Shown here one piece after another: positions 6,420 to 13,367 of a stretch of 13,367 nt of DNA. This stretch comes from Halanaerobiaceae bacterium. Its GTDB lineage: Bacteria > Bacillota_F > Halanaerobiia > Halanaerobiales > CSSED10-376. Each line of letters starts with the position of its first letter. The stretch's first letter is position 1. The stretch spans positions 1 to 13,367 of the forward strand of contig PWOK01000115.1 in NCBI GenBank assembly GCA_003557445.1. Reading direction: 5' to 3'. The notes beneath the pieces are model-generated. The model made no database searches. It saw only the letters and a program-made list of their open reading frames with translations, and was not told where the DNA came from. The translations under genes and the position numbers were made by a program.

Positions 6420-7403
6420 TTATTTATTTATTAAATTATATGCTCTATGAGCATAATGTTTAATAACCTGTGAACGAGAATTCATTAATTTCTTAACTTT
6501 TTTATAGTATTTTTTATATTTATTATTACCAATTACTATTAAACTATTTCTAATTAAGATTTCATAGCCTCTCCAGGATAAAGCCGTTTTTTGCCAGTTA
6601 TCTGGTAATATCTCTTTAAATTCAAGTATTTTACCCAGTTTTATTTTTATCAATGTTTCAAATTTAGATTTTATAATATTATTATTATAGGGACAAATAT
6701 TTTGACAGATATCACATCCCCATAAATTTGACCCGATCAGCTGGTTTTCTTTTTCGGTTAAAATACCTTTTTTTTGAGTTAAATAACTTATACATTTTTT
6801 ATAATTCAATACATATGGTTCATCTAATGCATTTGCCGGACAATTATCTATACAGATTGTACAGTTTCCACATAATTGTTTTCCAGGTTGATCATATGCC
6901 AATTTTAAGGTGGTTAAAATTTCACCAAGAACTATAAATGAACCTATTTTATTATTTATTAAAATACTGTTTTTCCCTATCCATCCCAGACCTGCCCTTC
7001 TGGAAGCTTCTTTTTCATGTAGAGGACCAGTATCACAGAATATTTTAGTCTTAATATCTGAATCAATTGTTTTTATGAAATTAGATAACTGAATAAGCTT
7101 TTCTTTCATCAGTTTATGATAATCTGGAATTCTGGCATATTGTGCAACATAAGCCTCTTCTTCATCGGGTATTGATATATTATATGTCTTAGCAACAGCT
7201 ATTATTGATTTTGCTCCAGTTAAACTCGATTCAGGCCTGGTAATTAACCTGATATTTTTATGGATAAAAGGAGGTAATTTATCCTGATCTTTGATCTTTT
7301 TTAGTCTTTTATATGATTTATTAAATGGTTCAGCGGAAGTTATTCCAACAAGATCAAAACCTATTTCTCTGGATTTTCCTTTTATTAATTTTGTTTTATT
7401 CAT
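6420..7403 (-). CDS. queG: Epoxyqueuosine reductase QueG
   Basis: The 327-residue cytosolic iron-sulfur, cobalamin-dependent enzyme reduces epoxyqueuosine to queuosine at the wobble base of tRNAs with GUN anticodons, the last step of queuosine synthesis. Sequence hallmarks are YARIPDYHKLM (89-99), CDTGPLHEKEASRRAGLGWIG (123-142 region) with the presumed catalytic Asp124, and two ferredoxin-like clusters: C178, C181, C184, C188 (CGNCTICIDNCP), then C204, and C230, C233, C237 (CDICQNICPYN). All eight cysteines are present. The C-terminal part is a short HEAT-like tail; the protein is of the shorter family type compared with about 380 residues in Escherichia coli. ATG at 7403 follows GGAGG. An 11-bp hairpin at 7420-7445 lies just upstream, so queG and the downstream kinase gene are read either from a promoter nearby or by read-through. 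Confidence 0.94.
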   Translation of the reverse strand: MNKTKLIKGKSREIGFDLVGITSAEPFNKSYKRLKKIKDQDKLPPFIHKNIRLITRPESSLTGAKSIIAVAKTYNISIPDEEEAYVAQYARIPDYHKLMKEKLIQLSNFIKTIDSDIKTKIFCDTGPLHEKEASRRAGLGWIGKNSILINNKIGSFIVLGEILTTLKLAYDQPGKQLCGNCTICIDNCPANALDEPYVLNYKKCISYLTQKKGILTEKENQLIGSNLWGCDICQNICPYNNNIIKSKFETLIKIKLGKILEFKEILPDNWQKTALSWRGYEILIRNSLIVIGNNKYKKYYKKVKKLMNSRSQVIKHYAHRAYNLINK

Positions 7404-7419
7404 TATTTTTCCTCCATAA

Positions 7420-7445
7420 AAGGGCTCAGAATAATCTGAGCCCTT
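7420..7445 (-). terminator. Perfect hairpin between the UPF0182 gene and queG, probable intrinsic terminator
   Basis: AAGGGCTCAGA (7420-7430) pairs perfectly with TCTGAGCCCTT (7435-7445) around a 4-base loop. On the minus strand the stem starts 29 bases after the UPF0182 stop codon and is followed by a short TTTTA run, so it can end that transcript. The T-run is short and the queG ribosome-binding site GGAGG begins only 5 bases after the stem, so partial read-through, an attenuator role or 5'-end protection of the queG mRNA are possible. Confidence 0.75.
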
Positions 7446-7474
7446 AAAAGGTCTATTATTAAGTTTTAATATAT

Positions 7475-10291
7475 CTAAAAATTACCATTATCCAATTCAG
7501 TCTCAAGTAAATCTGAATCATTAAATTGTTCTTCTTCAGGTAATTCTTGATCAATTTGCTGCATTTGAATTAATATTTCTTCTAATTGTTGAATTAATTC
7601 TCCATAACGGCTCCAGTTACCTTCTCTCTGACTTTCCTGCATATCCTGATAAATACTTAAAGCCTGTTCTGCATAATTTCTAACAGCTTCAGGTATTTGA
7701 ACATCCCCTTCAAAGGGAACTCTATCTTCTATCTCGGGTTCTATGACATCATCTCTAAATTCACCAAAAAGCTGTGTTAGACCCTGATCCAGTGTAGGAG
7801 CCATAACTATTCTACCATCAAATCCAACTATAACTCTTCTTAATTCAGGTATTCGCACCTCTTCAGCTTCAATATAAACTGGTTCAATATAAAGAATAGA
7901 ATTTTCTATGGGAATTACCAGTAAATTACCACGTATAACCCGGGAACCTCTTTGATCCCATAAACTTAAGATTTGAGATATTTGATCATTGGCATCAATT
8001 GCTGATTCAATCTGTTGATGTCCATGAACATGTTCATCTGTTGGAAATCTATTTAAATATAATTCACCATAATTTTCCCCATCAGAACGGGCTGCCAGCC
8101 AGGAAACCATATTATTTCTGCCTGCAGGCGTAAAAGGTAACATTAACATAAATTCAGAAGAGTCCTCTCCTGATAGCTTGTTGAGAATATAATAGGGTTC
8201 CATACGAATACTTCTTCCATCATATTGTTCTGTAGGAAGATCCCATAAATCCTCCTGATTATAGAAAGTAGTTGGTTTAGTTATATGATATAATTTGTAT
8301 ATTTCACTTTGAATACTGAATATATCCTGTGGATATCGTATATGATTTCTTATGGACTCTGGCATCTCTTCTCCAGATACAAACAAATCAGGGAATATAT
8401 TTTTATATGTCTGTGCAAGTGGATCTTCTTCATCTATTATATAAAAATCCATATTACCAGTATAAGCATTAATGACAATTTTAATGGAATTTCTTATATA
8501 GTTTATATTGCCATAGGGTTGAGAATAAGGATATTTATTGGTTGTAGTATAGGCATCCTGTATCCAGAATAAATCTCCATCTGCCAGTACCAAATAGGGA
8601 TCTCGATCATACTCTAAAAATGGAGCAACTTTTCTTACTCTTTCATGTATATTGCGGTGAAATAATATTCTACTTTCCTGATGTATATCATCAGAAAGAA
8701 ATATCTTAAATTCATTAAATCTAAGTGAAAATAATAGTTTTCTAAATAAATTATTTATAGTAACTCCACCATCACCAGTATAATGATGATAAACATTGTC
8801 CTCTCCATCAGTATAATGGAATTCCTGTACATCAGTATTTGCTATTACATACTTATCTGTTTTTTCTCCATAATATAAAGCTACATTTTCAATATCAAGA
8901 TCTGTTTCTGTAATCGGTGGAATATCTTTAATCAGGTAATCTGGCATTCCATCAGGAGTAGCTCTATTCACCGGACTCATAGCAAGTCCATAACCATGTG
9001 TATATATTAATGTTTCATTGATCCAGGTCCTGCTGGGTAATCTGGTTTGATCCATTTCACGAGCAGATAACATCACCTGTTGAAAGTTTCCATTAATAGT
9101 ATAACGATCTATATCCATATCTACAAAACTATAATAAGGTCTTAGTTCTTGAATTTCTCGATATGAAGCTAATTTTGGTCTATAATCCCATACTCTTATA
9201 CTATCAATAACCTCTATATTTCTCCCCAGAGCCTCAGCATCAAGATCATTATCAACCTGAAATCTTTGAACCTGTACATTATCCAGACCATAAGCAGTTC
9301 TTGTCATTTCAATATTATGGCTAATATACTGTCTTTCTCTTTCCAGTTCATTTGGTTCAACCTGAAATCTTTGAACAAAACCAGGATAAACACTTCCAAA
9401 AATAATGGAGGTAATTAACCATATTCCCAATCCCCAGAGAATTATTTTATAGTTTTTTCTAAATAAGCTGATTAAAAATAATACACCAATAACAATTGCA
9501 ATTACAAATAATATTCTGAGACCAAGTAAATTAGCATTTATATCAGTATAACTGGCACCAAAAGCAACACCTCTGGCAGAATATAATAATTCATACATAC
9601 TCAAACGGTAATCCCAGGCTTTTAAAAATAAAAATAAAGTTATCAATATTGTTATATGTCCTTTTGCTTTTGAAGATAACTTGAATTTTAAATCTTCAAG
9701 AGAACTTATTCCAGAAGCAAGAAAATATATAACCCCTGTAATAATGATTGTTAAACCAATAAGCAACATACCCATTTCTTTAATAAAATTAAAAAATGGA
9801 AGTGAAAACACATAAAAACCAATATCTCTGGCAAATATGGGATCACTTAGATTAAAAGGTGTTTGATTAAAATATCTTAATACAATTTTCCAGGCATCCT
9901 GTCCAATTGAACTAAATACAAAACCCACAAAAGCACTAATTAAAAAGAAAATAATTATTAATCTTTTTTGGTTAATCCATTTCAATATTTCCTGTTTTTC
10001 ATTACTGTATATTTGTTCTATTTCACTATCGTTATTGATATTTGCTAATTTTAATATCAATCCTTTAGTGTAAAATAGATTAACAAAAATAAATACTGTA
10101 AAGATTATCCCAATAATTATTCTTATAGAGAAATTGGCAAAAAACATAACCAGAAAAGTATGAACATAACCGAGAGAATCAAACCATAAATAATCAGTAA
10201 ATATTCTTGAACCTGTAAATACTAAAATTAAAAACAAAATTAATAATATAAAAATTATAGATATTACAATTTTTAAACTTTTATTAAACAT
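7475..10291 (-). CDS. UPF0182 family large integral membrane protein (COG1615)
   Basis: The 938-residue product has the typical length and layout of the UPF0182 family, whose function is unknown. Seven hydrophobic segments fill the first third (about 8-27, 44-74, 111-129, 172-193, 211-226, 256-276, 282-301). Family landmarks visible are DYLWFDSLGY (33-42), the DPIFARDIGFYVFSLPFF region (150-167), and the stretch VQRFQVEPNELERERQYI starting at 305. About 600 residues follow as a large non-membrane domain, ending in a helical stretch with the GNWSRYGELIQQLE motif and a very acidic tail (PEEEQFNDSDLLETE). By topology with seven helices the large domain could face outside, but this is inference. 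ATG at 10291 has an AAAGGGG site. It lies 120 bases after a vWA-domain gene on the same strand and is followed by the hairpin at 7420-7445. Confidence 0.93.
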   Translation of the reverse strand: MFNKSLKIVISIIFILLILFLILVFTGSRIFTDYLWFDSLGYVHTFLVMFFANFSIRIIIGIIFTVFIFVNLFYTKGLILKLANINNDSEIEQIYSNEKQEILKWINQKRLIIIFFLISAFVGFVFSSIGQDAWKIVLRYFNQTPFNLSDPIFARDIGFYVFSLPFFNFIKEMGMLLIGLTIIITGVIYFLASGISSLEDLKFKLSSKAKGHITILITLFLFLKAWDYRLSMYELLYSARGVAFGASYTDINANLLGLRILFVIAIVIGVLFLISLFRKNYKIILWGLGIWLITSIIFGSVYPGFVQRFQVEPNELERERQYISHNIEMTRTAYGLDNVQVQRFQVDNDLDAEALGRNIEVIDSIRVWDYRPKLASYREIQELRPYYSFVDMDIDRYTINGNFQQVMLSAREMDQTRLPSRTWINETLIYTHGYGLAMSPVNRATPDGMPDYLIKDIPPITETDLDIENVALYYGEKTDKYVIANTDVQEFHYTDGEDNVYHHYTGDGGVTINNLFRKLLFSLRFNEFKIFLSDDIHQESRILFHRNIHERVRKVAPFLEYDRDPYLVLADGDLFWIQDAYTTTNKYPYSQPYGNINYIRNSIKIVINAYTGNMDFYIIDEEDPLAQTYKNIFPDLFVSGEEMPESIRNHIRYPQDIFSIQSEIYKLYHITKPTTFYNQEDLWDLPTEQYDGRSIRMEPYYILNKLSGEDSSEFMLMLPFTPAGRNNMVSWLAARSDGENYGELYLNRFPTDEHVHGHQQIESAIDANDQISQILSLWDQRGSRVIRGNLLVIPIENSILYIEPVYIEAEEVRIPELRRVIVGFDGRIVMAPTLDQGLTQLFGEFRDDVIEPEIEDRVPFEGDVQIPEAVRNYAEQALSIYQDMQESQREGNWSRYGELIQQLEEILIQMQQIDQELPEEEQFNDSDLLETELDNGNF

Positions 10292-10381
10292 TAATATACC
10301 CCTTTCAATATCTTACTGTTATTAAAACTTATTTTTGTGGTTATAATTACTATTTCACTAAAAAATCAAAATATCCTGCAA

Positions 10382-10417
10382 AAATAAATTAATTTTAAAG
10401 ATAACATTAATTTATTT
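10382..10417 (-). repeat. AT-only inverted repeat at the 3' end of the vWA gene
   Basis: AAATAAATTAAT (10382-10393) is the exact reverse complement of ATTAATTTATTT (10406-10417), with a 12-base spacer. The right arm contains the stop codon of the vWA gene. As RNA on the minus strand the arms would be followed by TTTTGCAGG, so it could be a weak terminator or 3'-end stabiliser, but an A/T-only stem with a large loop is weak and may be chance in this sequence. Confidence 0.3.
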
Positions 10418-11080
10418 ATTAAATATATTCTTAAAAGCATTATAATTATCTTTATTTATATAGATACCATCAGTTATTTGTGCCATATTTTTAAGTGTTT
10501 GTTTATTTTCATTACCCATATGAAAGATAATTAATTTAATATTTTTTTGATTCAAATTATTAGCAATTTGCTGTAATGACCTATAGTCCTGATTAATACC
10601 AGCAGTAATTAACAATATCTTTTTATCTCCCTGAATTTCATCAAAATCTGAAATTGCTTTTTTCAAAGAATTGCCTATTACAGCTTTTCCCAGTGGTTCT
10701 ACATTATTTATATAATTTTTTATTATTTCTTGATTATTTTTTGCAAAAGGTACAGCCAAAAAACTATCTTCTAAATCATCGATTTTTCTGGCCCCAAAAA
10801 TTCTAAGAGAAAGATAAACATCAGGTGGTAACTTTCCTTCTAAATCACTTAAAAACTCCTTTGCTTTATCCATTTTTTGAATACTATTTTTTTTAATGGA
10901 CATATGGCCAGAAGCATCCCAGATGACCTGCACATAAAGATTATTTTCTTTTTGTAAAGTTTCCAAATTAGTTGTGGTTACTTTTTTGGCACCCTGTTCC
11001 CAGACCTGTTGATAACTTCCCAGCAAAAAACCAAGAACAAGCACACAAAATATAAATAATTGTATTGATCTATCCTGCAT
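10412..11080 (-). CDS. Membrane-anchored von Willebrand factor A (vWA) domain protein with a degenerate MIDAS site
   Basis: The 222-residue protein has an N-terminal hydrophobic anchor or signal (about 6-22), a short linker, and one vWA domain (about 47-220) of the COG2304-like bacterial type. Matching landmarks are NLYVQVIWDASGHM (47-60), LPPDVYLSLRIFGARK (84-99), EPLGKAVIGNSLKKAI (128-143), KKILLITAGIN (153-163) and a C-terminal TDGIYI (203-208). Of the five MIDAS metal ligands, D55 and S57 remain, while the last Ser of DxSxS is H59, the Thr appears as A133 and the Asp of the usual SDG is A160. Metal-dependent ligand binding is therefore doubtful. No lipobox is seen. ATG at 11080 has an AGGGGGA site that abuts an 11-bp inverted repeat. 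It sits between the RadC-like gene (78 bases upstream) and the UPF0182 gene (120 bases downstream); a shared envelope function is inference. Confidence 0.8.
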   Translation of the reverse strand: MQDRSIQLFIFCVLVLGFLLGSYQQVWEQGAKKVTTTNLETLQKENNLYVQVIWDASGHMSIKKNSIQKMDKAKEFLSDLEGKLPPDVYLSLRIFGARKIDDLEDSFLAVPFAKNNQEIIKNYINNVEPLGKAVIGNSLKKAISDFDEIQGDKKILLITAGINQDYRSLQQIANNLNQKNIKLIIFHMGNENKQTLKNMAQITDGIYINKDNYNAFKNIFNK

Positions 11081-11091
11081 GAAAAATCCCC

Positions 11092-11119
11092 CTTTTTATT
11101 AAATATACTTAATAAAAAG
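11092..11119 (-). repeat. Perfect inverted repeat adjoining the ribosome-binding site of the vWA gene
   Basis: CTTTTTATTAA (11092-11102) and TTAATAAAAAG (11109-11119) are exact reverse complements with a 6-base loop. Read on the minus strand the second arm ends in AAAAAG, running straight into the GGGGGA ribosome-binding site of the vWA gene. Folding would end at the edge of that site. It lies 40 bases after the stop of the RadC-like gene, so it could be a weak terminator or a translation-affecting leader structure; the stem is almost all A-T. Confidence 0.45.
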
Positions 11120-11158
11120 AAGGAATATAACAGACGTTTTATATTTTTTTGATTAATA

Positions 11159-11902
11159 TTAAAGTAAATCAAGATCATCATAACTATAAAAGTTTTCATC
11201 ATCGATTACTATATAATCCATAACCTTTACACCAAGAATTTTACCTGTTTTAACCAGTCTTTTAAAATTAATTAAATCTTTGCTATCTGGATTTTCAAAA
11301 AATTCTCTTGTATTTTCCGCAATTATAACAGAGACTTTTTCCTCAAGTAAAAAAGGAGTTCTGAATATAATTTTGGGATGATAACTAATTTGCTTTTCCA
11401 GTCCTTCCCCCAGAAATTCCCAGGTAACAGGATAATTATCTCTATCTAAAGTTAATATCATTAGACGTTTTAAATTTGAATTATTTAATTCATAAAACAA
11501 ATTAAAAACATCTAGAGGTTGAGTAATTGGTTTTAATAATTTTTTATCACTGATTTCAGTTGAGGTTTTTGTTGTATCTTTACATTTATTTAAAAATCCA
11601 CCAACTGTATCTATATTATTTAATCTTTCATAAAAATCTATCACCTGATTTATATCAATTTTATTTTCCTGAACCAAATCACCATTATTCTGAGAATTAT
11701 TTATATTTTTTATATAATTTTTTTGCTTGGATAATAATGATCTATTAATTATCTGGTAACGAACTTTCTGGCATTTATGACATTTGAAAGTAATAAAACC
11801 TTTTCCCTGATATTTTCCTATATCTTGATCGAAATGACCGAGACCCAGAACATTATTCTTTTTTATTTGAGTACCACAGCTCCAGCAATAAATATTTAAC
11901 AT
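11159..11902 (-). CDS. Zinc-ribbon protein with a metal-ligand-less RadC/JAB-like C-terminal domain
   Basis: The 247-residue protein starts with a zinc ribbon: C6-x2-C9 (CWSCG) and C41-x2-C44 (CHKCQ). Residues 50-120 are polar and probably flexible. Residues 122-245 follow the RadC/JAB (MPN) pattern: a DVFNLFYELNN opening, LMILTLDRDN, WEFLGEGLEKQISYHPKIIFRTPF, VSVIIAEN, then GKILGVKVMDYIVIDDENFYS. In RadC the segment after the IIA-like strand is H-N-H-P-S-G with a following S-x2-D; here the same spacing reads E196, T198, D206 and D209, so both histidines are lost and only the Asp is kept. The usual upstream Glu also appears replaced (around K145/R146). RadC's own N-terminal HhH region is absent. 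I know no named family with this fusion; function is unknown, and a binding or scaffold role is more likely than hydrolysis. ATG at 11902 has a GGGAGGAG site. Confidence 0.75.
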   Translation of the reverse strand: MLNIYCWSCGTQIKKNNVLGLGHFDQDIGKYQGKGFITFKCHKCQKVRYQIINRSLLSKQKNYIKNINNSQNNGDLVQENKIDINQVIDFYERLNNIDTVGGFLNKCKDTTKTSTEISDKKLLKPITQPLDVFNLFYELNNSNLKRLMILTLDRDNYPVTWEFLGEGLEKQISYHPKIIFRTPFLLEEKVSVIIAENTREFFENPDSKDLINFKRLVKTGKILGVKVMDYIVIDDENFYSYDDLDLL

Positions 11903-11956
11903 ATTGAATCCTCCTCCCGGTTATTAAATTAATTATATATTATATAAGTTATATTA

Positions 11957-11986
11957 ATTTTATTAAAATATATGTTTTATATTCAA
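11957..11986 (-). promoter_or_regulatory. Possible promoter upstream of the RadC-like gene
   Basis: In the 141-bp gap between mtaD and the RadC-like gene the minus strand shows TTGAAT (11981-11986) and, 18 bases on, TAAAAT (11957-11962). Both hexamers differ little from consensus (4/6 and 5/6), and the site would leave a leader of roughly 50 bases. The region is so AT-rich that such pairs can arise by chance. No hairpin terminator for mtaD is evident in the same gap. Confidence 0.3.
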
Positions 11987-12043
11987 TACTATTACTTCTA
12001 TTAAAATCTCTTGTTTCCTTTATTTTTTAAATGATAAATTATG

Positions 12044-13345
12044 CTATTTATTTTGAATTCGTTTAGCTCTTTTGTTTATTTCACTAAAAACTTTATCCTG
12101 ATCAACAAATAATATATTTTGTTTTTCCATTAAGATTTTTCCATTTACAATAACAGTATCAACAAGAGCTCCATTTCCTGCGTAAAAAATATTGGATAAA
12201 TTATTATACCGGGGATAACATGATACCTTCTTTTGACAATCAATTAGATTAAGATCAGCATAATACCCTTTTTTTATAACACCAATTTTATCTAAATTAA
12301 AAATTCTGGAACCATTTACAGTAAGCATTTCAACTATTTGATCAAGATTGAGTGTAGTTGGATCAAGATTATCAACTTTTTGTAAATATGACCCAATTTT
12401 GGCTTCTTCAATAATATCTAAATTATTATTACTTGCAACACCATCAGTACCAAAACCAACATTGATCCCTTCTTTAATCATCTGCTTAATAGGAGCTATT
12501 CCACTTCCAAGTTTCATATTGCTCATTGGATTATAAGCTACTCCAGTATTCGTTTTTTTTAATATATTAATGTCTTCTTCATTGACATATACACAATGAG
12601 CAGCTACTGTAGGCCTATTAAATACTCCAATCTTTTCAAGATGTTTCACTGGAGTTCTCTGATATTTGTTTTTAATAATATTGATTTCTTCTTTAGTTTC
12701 TGCAACATGAATATTAAGGGCTACATTTAATTCTTCTGATATATCTATAATATCACATAAATAGTCAGGTGTACAGGTATAAGGTGAATGTGGTGCCAGC
12801 ATGGTAGTTATTCTGTTATCTGCTTTTTTGTTCCATTTAATTGTAAATTCTTTTGCTTTTTTTAGGCCTTTTTCCCCATCTTTTTTTTCGATTAATCCCT
12901 GACTTAAAACAGCTCTTATTCCTGTCTCTTCTACTGCTTTTGCCGTAAAATCCATTTCAAAATACATATCACAAAAAGTTGTTGTTCCACATTTTATCAT
13001 TTCTATTATGGCTAGAATTGTTCCCCAGTAAATATCTTCCTTTGTTAATTTACTCTCCAGTGGCCATATTTTATCTTCCAGCCAGTTTTTCAAAGGTAAA
13101 TCATCTGCATAACCACGCAATAAAGTCATTGCAGCATGTGTATGACAGTTAATAAAACCTGGTAAAGCAATCATATTGTTACCATCAATTATTTTTTTAA
13201 ATTTATTCTTATTTTCATTTAAATCTTCAATTAATCCGGTTTCTTTAATTTTATTATCTTCTATGATAATATAGGCATTTTTTAAAATATTATTATTTTC
13301 ATCCCTGGTATGAATTTCAGCCAAGTTTTTTATCAATATATCCAT
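12044..13345 (-). CDS. mtaD: 5-methylthioadenosine/S-adenosylhomocysteine deaminase (amidohydrolase family)
   Basis: The 433-residue cytosolic metal-dependent hydrolase matches the MtaD/TrzN branch of amidohydrolases, which deaminate S-adenosylhomocysteine, methylthioadenosine or adenosine to the inosine analogues in the recycling of methyl-donor by-products. The metal site is complete: H68 and H70 in the CHTH strand motif, H213 (with E216) in NIHVAETKEE, H250 in TVAAHC, and D301 in GFGTDGVASNNNLDI. Further family signs are RGYADDLPLKNWLEDKIWPLE (77-97 region), APHSPYTCTP (184-193) and the C-terminal KGYYADLNLID that closes the small beta domain. Length is normal (about 430). ATG at 13345 follows an AAGGAGAA site at 13351-13358; the promoter is beyond the window. 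Members of this branch also include guanine-like and triazine deaminases, so the substrate is inferred from overall resemblance. Confidence 0.88.
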   Translation of the reverse strand: MDILIKNLAEIHTRDENNNILKNAYIIIEDNKIKETGLIEDLNENKNKFKKIIDGNNMIALPGFINCHTHAAMTLLRGYADDLPLKNWLEDKIWPLESKLTKEDIYWGTILAIIEMIKCGTTTFCDMYFEMDFTAKAVEETGIRAVLSQGLIEKKDGEKGLKKAKEFTIKWNKKADNRITTMLAPHSPYTCTPDYLCDIIDISEELNVALNIHVAETKEEINIIKNKYQRTPVKHLEKIGVFNRPTVAAHCVYVNEEDINILKKTNTGVAYNPMSNMKLGSGIAPIKQMIKEGINVGFGTDGVASNNNLDIIEEAKIGSYLQKVDNLDPTTLNLDQIVEMLTVNGSRIFNLDKIGVIKKGYYADLNLIDCQKKVSCYPRYNNLSNIFYAGNGALVDTVIVNGKILMEKQNILFVDQDKVFSEINKRAKRIQNK

Positions 13346-13367
13346 AATAATTCTCCTTTTATTTTTA

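Noticed and set aside
6728..7092. Two plus-strand open frames antisense to queG
   Set aside because: queG is certain from its cysteine motifs; the antisense frames have no recognisable domain or ribosome-binding site.
10978..11202. Minus-strand open frame of 74 codons overlapping the vWA and RadC-like genes
   Set aside because: It overlaps two better-supported genes, has no ribosome-binding site of note and its product is a biased hydrophobic/aromatic string typical of out-of-frame AT-rich DNA.

Overview
The window is AT-rich, complete-gene bacterial chromosome. Gene layout, strong Shine-Dalgarno sites (AGGAGG type), Lys/Asn/Ile-rich proteins and the families present (UPF0182, LysM-M23 peptidases, TGS-kinase fusion, QueG, MtaD) suggest a low-GC Bacillota lineage of the Clostridia/Halanaerobiia kind. 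The exact genus cannot be settled from this sequence alone. No transposase, integrase, CRISPR array, rRNA or phage gene is visible; this reads as a housekeeping region and not as an acquired island.

Left part (1-2680, all minus strand). A transcription unit runs leftwards from a LysM/LytM gene (2680-1895), through the tRNA wobble methyltransferase gene trmL (1842-1366), to a second LysM/M23 peptidase gene (1316-300). Directly after it lie a consensus-like promoter (about 268-296) and two tRNA genes, tRNA-Lys(TTT) and the initiator tRNA-fMet(CAT), both with encoded CCA. Downstream of the initiator tRNA a 50-bp unit that recreates the ...GCAACCA tail is tandemly repeated up to the window edge. 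The two LysM/M23 genes are paralogues: the one at 300-1316 keeps every catalytic residue, the one at 1895-2680 has lost nearly all of them.

Middle part (2681-7403). An AT-rich divergent region separates the LysM operon from a cysteine-free MerR-type regulator (+, 2954-3475), which converges on endonuclease III (nth, -). A small HAD-family 5'-nucleotidase (+, 4177-4758) diverges from nth and overlaps tail-to-tail with a TGS/ThrRS-like/nucleoside-kinase fusion (-). That kinase is the second gene of a short queG-kinase operon. An 11-bp perfect hairpin at 7420-7445 separates queG from the large upstream gene.

Right part (7475-13367, all minus strand). Reading in transcription order: mtaD (S-adenosylhomocysteine/methylthioadenosine deaminase), a zinc-ribbon protein with a RadC/JAB-like domain stripped of its metal ligands, a membrane-anchored vWA protein with a broken MIDAS site, and the 938-residue UPF0182 membrane protein. 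The last three are the least understood genes here and the best candidates for an undescribed functional unit. A theme of the window is catalytic folds with erased active sites: LytM, RadC/JAB, vWA MIDAS and the ThrRS editing-like domain.
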